Shown: positions 40,667-51,163 of the stretch, in pieces
Position numbering within the stretch: the first letter of the stretch is position 1
Layout: each line of letters opens with the position of its first letter
DNA from: Caecitellus pseudoparvulus
Taxonomy: Eukaryota; Bigyra: Bicosoecida
NCBI GenBank assembly: GCA_965644315.1
Contig: CBFFRQ010000035.1
Coordinates: 49,277-113,276, forward strand
DNA: 64,000 nucleotides
Reading direction: 5' to 3'
Notes under the pieces: model-generated
What the model was told of the DNA's origin: nothing
The model's database searches: none
What the model saw: the letters and a program-made list of their open reading frames with translations, nothing else
Position numbers and translations under genes: made by a program

Positions 40667-42277
40667 ATGGCTCGCCCACCAGCCCCTGTCCGAGTGAAAA
40701 TAGAGCCACCCACATCCCAGCCGCGAACAGCGCCCCCTGCACCCAACTCCGATGCGCCGGCAAGCCCCGTTGCGCCAACGTCTTCTTGTGTGAGTGCCAC
40801 GGCAGCGCAACACGCCATCGCAGAAACAGGCGCCCTCCGCACGCGCCCACGGCTCATTCCACCCCAGTCGAGGCTCAAGCACACCGACCCATGCATTCTG
40901 TTCGGTGGGGGGGCTTGCTTTCTGCTGGCAGTGGGGCTGCTGCTGGGGGGACTCCTCGTGATGCCGGCAGATGTTGCCCCAACTTCCGCAGCGTTGTACA
41001 CTTCAGCAGCCCACGAATGGTCTCAGCGAGGCCTGCAGCGCTGGTTGGACGCCACGCCCTCCAACTGGACGGTGCTGGGGAGGCAAGGCAACCGCACCCT
41101 TGGGCCAGCCATCGCGCAGCAAGTGCTGGCGCCGAATCAGCCCCCTGTGGCAGGTGCTGGAAGCAGCTCAGCCCCAGCGGACGGAAGCTTGCGATTCCGC
41201 ACGCCCACGCACGGCGCGCTGGGTGCAGAACTCCCCTCCCGCTCCACACCACCCACTGAGCACGGCGTGCATGTGCTTGGCAGCGCTGACCTGGAGCTGT
41301 CAGGCCCAGACGGCACGCCGTCTGTGCTCCTTCCGAACACGCCTCTCTTGCTGGCATGGACACACCCCGCGCCCCACGGCGACGGTGCGCCCTGCGAAGA
41401 CGGTAGTGCGAGTTCGAATGGACTTTGCACGACATGGTATGCGCTGCAGCGCGCTTGCCTGGCTCTCCGCCATGAGGCTGACGGAGCGGCGTTTGCCGTT
41501 TCTGTTGGCTGCATCGTGCGTTGCCCCTGCTGTGCTCTGCTCACCTTTCCCAACAACGTCACCCGCTGCACTCCGCCCCCTGCACAGGCTGCCGATGCTC
41601 AAGATGAAGGACTCCTTCGTGCAGTTGAATCGCTGGGCATGCGAGGTGGCGGGGGCGTGCAGGCGCTGCACCGGCCAGCTGACGCCGGTCACGTGTGGGC
41701 TTGGGAGTTTGCCCCCCGTGCCAACGCCTCCACGCCCCTGCGCACACAAGTGCAAGTGGTCATCCGCAGTGCAGATGACCCGTATGTGGCCGCCTTGGAA
41801 TTGACCAACGGCGCGTTGACCCTGGAGGCGCCAGAAACGCCGCCAGCCTGGGCGCGGGGAAATCTGCTGCTGTCTGGCTTGGGCGCCATCCTGCTCCTGG
41901 TGCTGGCCTGGGCGTGCCTGCGCTCGTGGCTGTGTTTCCCGCCCGACCAGCATGCCAAGGAGCACGCGTCACCCCTGCCCTCGCCCTTCTCCCTCGAACA
42001 AGGCGATGTGGAGCTGGCTGCGGGGTCAGCGGGTGGATTGCCAAGCGACAAGCCAGCTCCACGCCTGGGGAAGATGTGGCTGCGGCCGCCCCTCCCAGAC
42101 GCCAGACTTTCCCCAGTCTTGGAGCGAGGGGCGGGCTCCCCTGCCTCCATCGCCAGCAGCACCGCCACAAGCGTTGCTGAGGGTGCTGCTCTGCTGCGAG
42201 GCAGCCGGACCGGCCGGGGAATCTACGCTCCCAAGCCTCGTCGCAGCAAGACCCCACCTGGGTCACCTGCTGTGTGA
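40667..42277 (+). CDS. Two-TM membrane protein with large lumenal domain, unknown
   Basis: A single exon of 536 codons from ATG 40667 in a strong context (GCCGCCATGG). A Pro-rich cytosolic N-terminus is followed by TM1 (CILFGGGACFLLAVGLLLGG, about residues 78-100). A ~300-residue extracytosolic region has N-glycosylation sequons (NWT, NRT, NVT, NAS) and paired cysteines, notably CIVRCPCC. TM2 (LLLSGLGAILLLVLAWACL, about 400-420) and a cytosolic tail rich in Ser/Pro/Arg (SKTPPGSP near the end) complete it. No family is recognised. The paired topology suggests a receptor or an accessory subunit, but this is only architecture. Confidence 0.6.
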   Translation: MARPPAPVRVKIEPPTSQPRTAPPAPNSDAPASPVAPTSSCVSATAAQHAIAETGALRTRPRLIPPQSRLKHTDPCILFGGGACFLLAVGLLLGGLLVMPADVAPTSAALYTSAAHEWSQRGLQRWLDATPSNWTVLGRQGNRTLGPAIAQQVLAPNQPPVAGAGSSSAPADGSLRFRTPTHGALGAELPSRSTPPTEHGVHVLGSADLELSGPDGTPSVLLPNTPLLLAWTHPAPHGDGAPCEDGSASSNGLCTTWYALQRACLALRHEADGAAFAVSVGCIVRCPCCALLTFPNNVTRCTPPPAQAADAQDEGLLRAVESLGMRGGGGVQALHRPADAGHVWAWEFAPRANASTPLRTQVQVVIRSADDPYVAALELTNGALTLEAPETPPAWARGNLLLSGLGAILLLVLAWACLRSWLCFPPDQHAKEHASPLPSPFSLEQGDVELAAGSAGGLPSDKPAPRLGKMWLRPPLPDARLSPVLERGAGSPASIASSTATSVAEGAALLRGSRTGRGIYAPKPRRSKTPPGSPAV

Positions 42278-42473
42278 GTGAATAATACACGTTTGCCGCG
42301 AAATGGCCAACACCGAGTGAGGGGTGTCCAGCGAGTCGCACAATTTAGTGCCGCTCCTGAAGCACTCGCTTCTGCGTGGTAGTCAGCGGAAATCGGCCCG
42401 ACTTGGTCCCGCACGTGGCGCGTCCACTCTGCCGCATGAGGGAGTGCCGCAGCACCCATGCCGCAGCAAGGAG

Positions 42474-44200
42474 ATGACCTGTCAGTTTGTGCAGTGGGCG
42501 GCATTGGTCTCTCTGCTGCCTCCGTCAGGAGGCGTACACATGGCTGGCAGTGTCCGTGGCGTTGGGAGCAGGCTGCCGCCACTGCTGCCGCACTTGCCAT
42601 GATTGGTGTGCGTCAGCGGGCGCCCAAGCCGGGCGCATGCGCCCACATCCGCCCGTGCATTGCCCAAGCATGGTCGCCCTCTTCCCCGCGCAGCTCTCCC
42701 TTGCCGTGCTGCTCACGACTTTGAATGGCACACCGACGGTTGTGCGTGTCGGCCACGACCAACACTGCATTGAGCCTCCGCAACGCCCCACTTCCCCCGG
42801 CGTGCGCGCAGAGAGATGCTGTGCTGTTCGTGTACCTTGTTCTCCTTGGCATATTTGTGCTGTGCTGGGTGTTCGTGGAGAGCGTGGACCCAGCTGGCGA
42901 GGTGGGTATAGCACGGCGCGGTCCAGAATGCCGCTGTCGCGCCTCACCACGACTGGCCCCCTCTCTCCCCTCAGGGCGGCGTGCGGTGCCCCTGCATGCG
43001 GGAAACGCAGAACGGGCCTGCAAAGTGGTCGTCTGAGATGCAGGCGCCCATTCCTGGCTTTGATCACTTCTGCCCCTGGTGAGCACGCATGCTTCGCTCC
43101 GCAATCATCCGCACTACAAGTGGAGTTTGCACTGTCTTCCCTCCGTAGGCTCAACACGTGCGTGGAGTGGCAGAGGGCCATGGCCAACAGGTGTGCACGG
43201 CAAGCTGCACAATCTCCCCATCGCTCACCTTCGCAGGGCAATCGGCACTCGGAACTACCCTTGCTTCTACACCCTCGCCGTGGTGGGCACACTCAAATAC
43301 CTCTTCACAGTGGTGCTGGGAGTCATGCTGGTGACCACCATCCCCCCGGAGGGTTTGGAGACAGAGCTGTGGTACTTGTCTGTCATGACACTGTATATCC
43401 TTGCCAGCATGGCCTGTGCTATCGCATTCCTCAGTCTCTGTGGCTTCCAAACGTACTTGCAGGCTTGCTGGGGCGTCGGCACGCTGGACTGGCTCACCAA
43501 GCGCTGGCAAGCAACTGTCGCCCAGCGGCACACGCCGGCATCCACAGTGCACAGCCAGCCTCGAACCACCACAACGTCTTCACCGTCCACCGGCACTGCC
43601 ACAGTGGTGCACGTGGCGGCGTCCACAGCAGCAGCCAACTCACACACCGTGGCTGGCAACTCCACCTCCACTTCGCAGAAGGCCCCCCGAGCCCCCAGTC
43701 GACCGACATCGCGCAGAATTGCAAGCCCTGATACGGCCATGATGGCCAGTGTCATCGCAGAGGAGACTGAGGAGTCGGGGGGAGAGGAGAGTGTCGTGGA
43801 GGGCGGCGGGTGGGCTGAGGCCGCACCTGCCTCCGAACCGGCGGGCCAGGGCACTGAGACAGTGCAGGAAGAAGAAGAGGCGGAAAGCGAAGAAAGCGAG
43901 CGAGAGAGCGAGAGTGATGCCCCCCTAGCGTCTGGCAGCCCCCCTGCTGGGCCGGGGAGTGCTGCAGCGACGCCGAGTCATGACTCAGATGGAGATGAGC
44001 CACCTGATGCCGTGTGCTTGGACAAGGCAGGCAGCGACGAAGGCCGTGAAGACGATCAAGGTGGTGAAGCTTGTGATGCCTCTGCCACAGACGGCGAAAC
44101 GCGGCCACCTGGCCCGCCGCCCAGCCCGGTTCCGCACACCACTCCGGCAAGCCCACCACAACCGCAACCGCAGCATTCACCTCACCAAGAAGGGTCCTAG
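42474..44200 (+). CDS. Atypical DHHC-family S-acyltransferase (DHFC) with a 9-nt microexon
   Basis: My model has exons 42474-42488, 42572-42607, 42694-42741, 42812-42901, 42975-43078, 43149-43157 and 43237-44200, totalling 422 codons. Introns are 70-86 nt. Four hydrophobic helices are present, and TM2 is followed by SVDPAG, the DPG position of DHHC enzymes. The catalytic core reads GFDHFCPWLNTAIGTRNYPCFY: Cys is kept, DHHC becomes DHFC, and the NNC that normally follows becomes NTA. Most zinc-binding cysteines of the cysteine-rich domain are missing (CPCMRETQNG only). The enzyme family palmitoylates membrane proteins at Golgi, ER or plasma membrane. The long acidic Ser/Pro tail is disordered. 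The first two exons are the least certain. Confidence 0.75.
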
Positions 44201-44235
44201 CTTCAATCTGCATTTTAAACGCCTTGGTTTGCACC

Positions 44236-44857
44236 ATGGGTGCCCCTGAGCCGCTGCGCACGGTGCCATTCACGCTGCGTGCAGGAGCTGCAGCGCAGGC
44301 GGCAGGCGCCGCCGGCCACGCCATTTCCCTGCCAGCCGCTGGAGAAGGCGGCAATCCAGCGAATCCCGATGTGGAGGCGTGTGAGCGTGTGTTTCGTGCC
44401 GCTGTGGACAATGCCCGCACGGCACTTGTGGAGACCAGCAACCGTGGCTCCGTGGAGGACCGTGCAGCAGCCGTGCTGGGTGAGGGGGGCTGCTGCGTTG
44501 CCATGCGCCCTGCCACGTGCCTGTGCCACAGCCTGCCGCGCTGTGTGCCGTGCAGAATCACTCGGAATGGGGCTTTTGAAAGCCACGCGTGCATTCCAGG
44601 TCGTCGGGCAGGGCCGCCCGCCGCTGGCGCTTGCCAAGCAGCTGCAGCGCGCTGAGCGGTGTGTGCAAGAGTTGCAACAGCTGTCCGAAGCTGCAACGGA
44701 AGACTGGGCTGCCCTACAAGAGGCTAGTTCTGCAGACAGTGACACAATTATTCGTCAGCTGCGCAGTCGTCCGCCCGTGACTGTGGAGGACGTGCGCGAG
44801 GTGCAGGCGCGCATCGCGGCGGTGCAGCGGGATTTGAAGGCTGCCACGCAGAGCTGA
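44236..44857 (+). CDS. Small helical protein of unknown function, 181 aa
   Basis: Exons 44236-44479 and 44556-44857 join in phase across a 76-nt intron (donor GTGAGG). The N-terminal ~45 residues are low-complexity. The rest is almost entirely helical with heptad-like spacing: PDVEACERVFRAAVDNARTA, LESLGMGLLKATRAFQVV, LAKQLQRAERCVQELQQL, VEDVREVQARIAAVQRDL. Size and form would suit a small subunit of a complex such as Mediator, a tethering complex or BLOC-1, but no signature decides it. It converges on the DGAT-like gene with only 7 bases between stop codons. Confidence 0.55.
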
Positions 44858-44864
44858 CCCTTGC

Positions 44865-46972
44865 TCAGCCTGAAACGCAGAAGAAGTTGCCGTCACTTCC
44901 CGCTAGAAATTCACGTATGTAAAGCATTTCCAGAAGCGGCTGGCCCAGAAACAGGGACAGCCACACGACAAAGTTCCCCCGCCGCGTGCCGCGCAAGCCC
45001 TGTGACACGGCGATGAGCGGAATCTGCAGCAGCATGCCGCCGAAGAACCACACGCGGAGAGTCTTGAATGCGACACTGAAGACGACTTCGTGCAGCAGCG
45101 CGGAGAGGAAGAAGGTGCCGAACAGTGCCACTTGCTTGGGCACGTTGCCGTATCGGACCAGGTCAATGTAGGTGTGCCGCAGACACCACTCATGTACTGG
45201 CTGGTTCCACTCGCTCCAGAACCGTGCGACGGTGGACGCGTTGTACCAGGCCTTGTAGAAGCGCCGGTCTCCAAAGCGGGTCAGCTCCCCGACGATGTTG
45301 AGCCAGGAGTGGAAGATGCTCCAGAACCCCGCCAACCACAGTGCCATGCTGGGCACCGCCAGCTTCATGAGGTCCAGGACCAGGGAGCGCCCCTCAGGCG
45401 GCGCCGCCAGCACTGGCAGCAGGAACTGCGTGAAGAGGAAGTACTGTAGGGCCAGGCAAACGCACATTGCAGCGGCGTGGCCGAAGATGACCCGCCGGCG
45501 AATGCGCCGGGTGCGCGGGTACGCCGGCTCGTACACGAGAGTGGGCGCTGCGAGGAAGTAGAGAAAGTTCCCCAGCGTGACGTTGGCGGGGAAGCGCCTG
45601 ACATGGCCTTGACGCCGCTTGCGCCCCTCCCCCCGTGGGTGGGGAGCCAGCTCGCTTCCATCCACGCTCGCGGCGCTGTATGGCTGCAGGTGGTCTGGGG
45701 GGGGTGGCACACTGCCCAGGGCAGGGGAGGTGGGGATGGACTTCACAGTCCCTGTCGCGGCGTCGGTGGCCGTGGCTGGGGCGGGGGCAGTGTCTGCGCC
45801 TGACCCCGCGCGGCCGGCTCGGCGTCTGCGACGAGCTGCAGCTCGCAGCGACCCCCCCGGCGGCAAGGGCAGGGGAGCAGGCGGGCCTGATGCGGCATCA
45901 CACTCATCGTCGGAGTCCACGTGGCCTGTGGTGGCTGCCGTGCCCTCGTCCTCTGACTCGGCCTGGGAGCTGTCGGTGTGAGCCAGAGCAGCCTCGGACG
46001 CCATGGCGAGGTTGGTGGCGACGTAGGAATGCAGCTTCAGGCAGAGGACGATGGCCACCATGACAGCCATGGCCGATGGGAGGGGGCCGGTGGGGCTGTT
46101 GTACAGCACAGCGATGGGCACCCCCAGCACGATGCACTGCACCAGAGCGTAGAGCAGCAGATACCCTGCACGCGAGAGCTGCCCCTTGACGTGGCCCCGC
46201 AGCGCAGCGAAGACGAGCAGGGACACTGCCAGGCAGAAGGCGATGAGGGCAGTCACCAGCGCTGCGTCCCGTGCTTGCTCTGGGCAGGTAAAGTGGTCCA
46301 GACTCATGCCGAGCCCCTTCTCAGACCTGTGCAGGCGTTGGCGTGGTGTGCGGCAGCGCCAGGCCACCCTGGCAGCCAGCAGCACGTACACGTTGCGCAG
46401 GACCATGTAAACGAGGGAAAACCCGAGTAGCAACATGCTCAAGTTGTAGAATCCGCTGCGTTCGCAAGGGATTCACGAGGTGGGCGTGCATGAGCAGCCG
46501 TGGGATGCGGAATTTTGCAGCGCACAAGCGCCACACACGAGTAGTCATCCAGCTTCAGCGCATCCAGGATCTCGTTGGCAGAGCGGGACTCAAGACCATC
46601 CAGCAGGGCTCGGCGTTTCGTGGGCATGTGGGGGTAGAAGCTGGGCCGCGTCTTTGCCCGTGACTCCTGGTCGGTGTCCGAAGCTGAAGCGGTGGAAGAT
46701 GCTCGCTGCAGCGACACGCTGCCCAAGCCTTGCTCCACACCCGGCAGCCCTGGCGTGGTGTCGGGCACAGTGGGCGGTAGTTGACGCAACTCCTGCACCA
46801 CTGACGCCAACTGCTGCGCGATGCCCGCCAGCTGCTGCTCACGCGCCGCAAGGGCTTGGGCAGCTGCCATGCTGCCTGCCATGACGACTGCCTCGCCAGA
46901 TGCGACACAAGCTGAGTCGCCAAGGTGGAACAACTGACAAAGCGTGGGGAGTGGCAGAGTGCCTGAATTCAT
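44865..46972 (-). CDS. DGAT1/SOAT-type MBOAT acyltransferase
   Basis: Exons 46972-46539 and 46455-44865 join (83-nt intron) to 675 codons; a start at ATG 46882 would give 644. The splice creates DDYSGFYNLSMLLLGFSLVY, which resembles the first TM of DGAT1 (SGFMNW...). Many membrane helices follow. The fatty-acyl motif FYKAWYNA (FYxDWWN-like) leads into WNQPVHEWCLRHTYIDLVRY, and the active-site His lies in FLSALLHEVVFSVAFKTL. DGAT1/SOAT enzymes esterify diacylglycerol or sterol with acyl-CoA in the ER to make storage lipid. An acidic, Pro-rich loop of about 130 residues between TM segments (about 45,600-45,970) is an unusual insertion. The N-terminal ~130 residues are helical and disordered. 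Confidence 0.88.
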
Positions 46973-47240
46973 GTGGCAGTCGTTGGCAGTGGGAAAGTGT
47001 GTGGACGACGCGTCGCTGCGGAGCCAGGCAGGCCGGAAGTGAGCGCCAACCCGCCGAAGCCACGAATCAAGCCACTGGCGCCCCGCGGTGCAAGGCGGGG
47101 AAGGGGGGGGCAAACATCCCCTTGCAACAAGGCAGGCCCCGCCAGGGCCTTCACAAGCTACTTTTCACTCCTCTGACCCCCTCCCTCACGCCTTCGCACC
47201 TTCGCGTCAAGCCCTTCGGCGTTGTCCCCGCGCTCTCTCC

Positions 47241-47251
47241 GCGAATTCCGC
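47241..47251 (+). promoter_or_regulatory. Candidate initiator/promoter element GCGAATTCCGC
   Basis: The element lies 3 bases upstream of the IDH start codon. Related sequences stand near the starts of the thioredoxin gene (24318-24327), GLRX3 (24057-24067, minus), the gene starting at 5986 (6009-6020, minus) and GTF3C6 (57421-57431). The function is inferred from position alone. Confidence 0.35.
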
Positions 47252-47254
47252 ACC

Positions 47255-48918
47255 ATGGCTGCTGAGGCGTCCGCTGCTGCCGGTGGCTTCACCAAGATCA
47301 AGGTGGAGAACCCCGTCGTGGACATTCTCGGCGATGAGATGACCCGCATCATCTGGGATGTACGTTCCGCCCCCCCGCCGCTGCTCCTTGCCCCCGTGCA
47401 GTGTCAGCCAGCCAGCCGCAGCGGGAAGGCGTGTCATGCCCACCCGGCGCGACAGCTTCACCCCACAGCGCGCTGCACTGCCGGCCGCCACGTCCTGTGT
47501 TGTGTTGTGGGGTGTCTGTTGCGCTGCGCGCTGGTGCTGCCCTGCGCGGCCACGTGAGGCGACACGCGCACTTGCCTGGTGCACGTGGTGTTGATGCCGC
47601 CCCGCCTGCGCAGCTGATCAAGGAGAAGCTCATCTTCCCCTACCTGGACCTGGACCTGAAGGTCTTCGACTGGTCCATGGAGAACCGAGATGCCACGGAC
47701 GACCAGGTGACTCACGACGCCGCCGCCGCCATCGCCAAGTACAACGTTGGCATCAAGTGCGCCACCATCACGCCTGACGAGGCGCGTGTGGAGGAGTTTG
47801 GGCTGAAGAAGATGTGGAAGAGCCCCAACGGCACCCTGCGCAACATCCTGGGCGGCACTGTCTTCCGTGAGCCCATCGTCATCGACAACGTGCCCCGCCT
47901 GGTGCCGGGCTGGAAGAAGAGCATTGTCATTGGCCGCCACGCCTTCGGCGACCAGTACAAGGTGCGACGGCGCGTGCGACCAGCGCACTCCACACGCCAG
48001 GCATGTAACCACTTCCTTGTCCCCTGCGCAGGCCACGGACTCCGTCGTGAAGGGCGCTGGCAAGCTGCAGCTGGTGTTCAAGCCTGCCGACGGCAGTGAG
48101 CCCATCGTGCAGGATGTGTACGACTTCACTGGGGAGGGCGGCGTGTCCATGGCCATGTACAACACCGACGAGAGCATCCGTGGCTTCGCTGACTCTTGCC
48201 TCGCCTACGCCCTGGCTCGGTGAGTGTGGGCAGAGGCGGTGGCGGGCCAGGCGGCGCCTCACCCGCACCCTCCCGCTTGCTGCGCAGCAAGATGCCCCTG
48301 TACCTGTCCACCAAGAACACCATCCTGAAGGCGTACGACGGCCGCTTCAAGGACATCTTCGCAGAGGTGTACGAGGCGAAGTACAAGGCTGAGTACGAGG
48401 CAGCCGGCATCTGGTACGAGCACCGGCTCATCGACGACATGGTGGCGTACGCCCTCAAGAGCGAGGGGGGCTTCGTGTGGGCCGCCAAGAACTACGACGG
48501 TGACGTGCAGAGCGACACCCTGGCGCAGGGCTTCGGCTCCCTGGGCCTCATGACCTCTGTCCTCATGTGCCCCGACGGCAAGACGGTGGAGGCGGAGGCC
48601 GCCCACGGCACCGTCACGCGCCACTACCGCGTGCACCAGAAGGGCGGCGAGACCAGCACCAACTCCATCGCCAGCATCTACGCCTGGACGCGGGGCCTGG
48701 CCCACCGCGCCAAGCTGGACGGCAACGCCGCGCTGGCCGACTTTAGCGCCTCCCTTGAGGCAGCCGTCATCGCCACTGTGGAGAGCGGAAAGATGACCAA
48801 GGACCTCGCCATCTGCGTGCACGGCAAGGAGGAAGGCGTCAAGCGCGAGAACTGGCTGAACACCTTCGAGTTCCTGGACGCTGTCGCAGAGAACTTGGAG
48901 AAGGCGCTCAAGGCTTGA
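47255..48918 (+). CDS. IDH: NADP-dependent isocitrate dehydrogenase, eukaryotic type
   Basis: Four exons (47255-47359, 47614-47961, 48032-48219, 48288-48918) give 423 aa, the usual size. Sequence is strongly conserved: [134 protein letters not shown]. It converts isocitrate to 2-oxoglutarate with NADPH production. There is no transit peptide or peroxisomal tripeptide (the end is EKALKA), so a cytosolic location is likely. The ATG sits 3 bases after GCGAATTCCGC. Introns are 254, 70 and 68 nt; the first is unusually long for this window. Confidence 0.97.
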
Positions 48919-49537
48919 GGCGGCACGCCCCCCTCCCCGCGGCCCACACACACCGTTGGCCGCCGCGAAATGCAGAGGCTTGTCCCACTTCCGCCTGTGC
49001 GCCCCAGACTCACTCGGGCGTCAAGAAAGTGCTGTGCTGTGAGCTGTCGCGCAGCTGAGCAGGTGCAGAGCTGTGGCAGCCTGCACAGTGCAGCGAGCAA
49101 CGCCTGACTTGGGGGGGGCTGCTGGTGAGGTTGGTCAGCACGCTAAGCTGCAGGAAGTGGTACCCAGCAGTTGGGCTGGTGTGATTTCACACATGCCAAT
49201 GGCACGTGCACTGGAGGTCAAATACTCTGTGCCCCCGCCCCGTACATCCCTGGCGCGCCTGCCCTCTCAACAAGTTCGCGCACCAAACACATTCCCACCA
49301 GCGGATAAGCGCTGCACATCTGACACTCCGACCCTGGATATGCCCTTGCGTGGTACTGGCAGGTGCAGGTGAAGAGACGAAGCCAGCCCGGGAGAGCGAC
49401 GCAGTCTGCTCTGCGCACGCCGCTGTAGCTGAGGACAGGTCAAGGCCGCACATAGGTGCTGTTCTGCAGGCTTAAGATTGAAGCTGCATAGCCTGTCGTT
49501 TGGTCCGTGTGTCGATTGACGCTCTGCCCCAAGTGCC
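48919..49537. other. Intergenic region, 619 bp, no gene seen
   Basis: Between the IDH stop and the next plus-strand start. Short frames on both strands have no recognisable content. It should contain the IDH 3' end and the promoter of the coiled-coil gene starting at 49538. Confidence 0.5.
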
Positions 49538-51004
49538 ATGTCTCAGCCGAGTTTGGGGGGCGCGTCAAGTGCCGCCACCTTCACGGACTTGGGCGCTGGC
49601 GTACACATGCGGGGCGTGCTGATGGTGAACCGGCCCATGCATGGAGCTGCTTGTGAGTGTCCTGTGTGCTGGCTGTTGGCGTGCGCGTTTGGAAGGCTCC
49701 CAGCGCCGGGACAGGCGGCTTGTGCCAGGCGACGTTTCCCGTCGCTGCGACACACGCCACGCTCTGCATGCGCCCCAACTGCTGCGCTACACGGCCCCAC
49801 CCCCGCGCCCCATGCAGCCAAGGTAGCCTCTGCGGGTGGAAACCCGAAGAAGCAAGGCCAGCCGGGCTCCACACCCTTCATGAACGGAGCCGGGCTGCCT
49901 CGGGAAGTGGTGCACCCCAACGGAAGGGACCCGAAGCACGAGAAACGCATGACGCTGCTGCGCCTGCAGCGCAAGCGCAAAACCACCATCACAGACAAGC
50001 ACAAGCAGTTCCTGGCCGAGTTGCAGGCTGAGCGCAGCCGCCTGCTGGGGGAGCGTGCGCGCATGGAGGAGAAACGCGCGAAACGCAGCGCCAAGTTTGC
50101 TGCCCGGCAAGCAGAGTTTAGGAGGGCTGTCACGGAGGGTGAATTCGAAGGAGAAGGGGGGCAGGAGACCGATAGTGCAGTGGGTGCAGCCAAGTCGGCA
50201 GCAGCTGCGCCAGCCTCGTTGGAGGGCAAGGGGGGTGCTCGCAAAAGCTCCAAGGGCGCCAAGCCGGCGTGGGCGCTGAGCGCAGCCGAGGCAGAAGCCA
50301 AGGAGGACGAGGAGGCGGAAGACCTCATGGCATTCGTGGACGGGTTGGACCTGGACAGCTTCATGGAGGAGGCAGACGAGAAGTCTGCCGCGGCTGGCGT
50401 GGACGCGCGGCTGTCTGAGCTGGAGTCAGAGGTGAAGTCTGCGTCAGCTGCACTGCACCAGGCGGAAGCGTTGTGGGAAGAGGAGGAGGTGGATGTGCCG
50501 GAGCATGCAGAGGCAGGTCCGGGATGGGAGTGGGTGGGAGAGGCGGAGGTCATTTCGGAGGGGGGTGCCCCGCCAGGGGGCGAGGGGGGTGAGGGCAAGG
50601 AGGAGGGGGGGGTGCGCATGGTGCGGCGTGTGCGGCGGCGCCTGCGACGAACAGACGCCGAGCGCGCCGAGCGGCAGCGCCTGCAGGCTGGGCTGGCAGA
50701 AGCGCCACCTGCGGGAGGTGGGGAGGTGGCAGAGAGTGTCATGTCCCACGCCAGCATCCGCTCCGTGCACAGCAAGCAGTCTGTGCAGCACTTGATCCAG
50801 CGCGAGAAGGCGGAGAGGGCTGCCGCCAACGCGGGCATGCCCGTGGTGGCAGAGGAGGCTGCGGGAGGAGTCTTCTCTAGGTCCAGACAAGCTGCTGCGG
50901 GGCCGCGCATCGCCCACGTGCTGGAAACTGCCGACACGCGGCCTGCTAGAAAGGAGGTGGACGTCAACACTCTCCCGTATCGACACCTGCACCCCGCTGT
51001 GTGA
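49538..51004 (+). CDS. Coiled-coil, charged protein of unknown function, 433 aa
   Basis: Exons 49538-49652 and 49818-51004 (165-nt intron, donor GTGAGT) join in phase to 434 codons. After a short N-terminus comes GSTPFMNGAGLPREVVHPNG. A long basic helix follows (EKRMTLLRLQRKRKTTITDK, HKQFLAELQAERSRLLGERA, RMEEKRAKRSAKFAARQAEF) that predicts a coiled coil. An acidic block with a short hydrophobic helix (EDLMAFVDGLDLDSFMEEAD), a second helical segment, and a conserved-looking end (VDVNTLPYRHLHPAV) complete the protein. The pattern resembles axonemal or basal-body proteins, but I cannot assign a family. A CAATGCATTG palindrome lies 8 bases past the stop. Confidence 0.6.
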   Translation: MSQPSLGGASSAATFTDLGAGVHMRGVLMVNRPMHGAACECPVCWLLACAFGRLPAPGQAACARRRFPSLRHTPRSACAPTAALHGPTPAPHAAKVASAGGNPKKQGQPGSTPFMNGAGLPREVVHPNGRDPKHEKRMTLLRLQRKRKTTITDKHKQFLAELQAERSRLLGERARMEEKRAKRSAKFAARQAEFRRAVTEGEFEGEGGQETDSAVGAAKSAAAAPASLEGKGGARKSSKGAKPAWALSAAEAEAKEDEEAEDLMAFVDGLDLDSFMEEADEKSAAAGVDARLSELESEVKSASAALHQAEALWEEEEVDVPEHAEAGPGWEWVGEAEVISEGGAPPGGEGGEGKEEGGVRMVRRVRRRLRRTDAERAERQRLQAGLAEAPPAGGGEVAESVMSHASIRSVHSKQSVQHLIQREKAERAAANAGMPVVAEEAAGGVFSRSRQAAAGPRIAHVLETADTRPARKEVDVNTLPYRHLHPAV

Positions 51005-51011
51005 GGGTGCG

Positions 51012-51021
51012 CAATGCATTG
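51012..51021. terminator. Candidate 3'-end element CAATGCATTG
   Basis: A perfect 10-bp palindrome 8 bases downstream of the stop at 51004, identical to the one at 22768-22777. A role in mRNA 3'-end formation is inferred. Confidence 0.3.
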
Positions 51022-51163
51022 TTGCTTGGAGTCCAAAACGGGTGAAATCATGCCTTACTGGGATTTCTTGCGGCCAGTTGCTTGGCCTGCTCACGCACGG
51101 AACGGTCCGTAAAGCTTGCGCTGGGTTTGTGTTGTGGTGTTTCGCTGCCGTTTCGTATCAGGC

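Noticed and set aside
41405-41420. GTTCGAAT string resembling a tRNA T-loop
   Set aside because: No acceptor or anticodon stems could be paired around it, and it lies in a coding region. No tRNA was found in the window.
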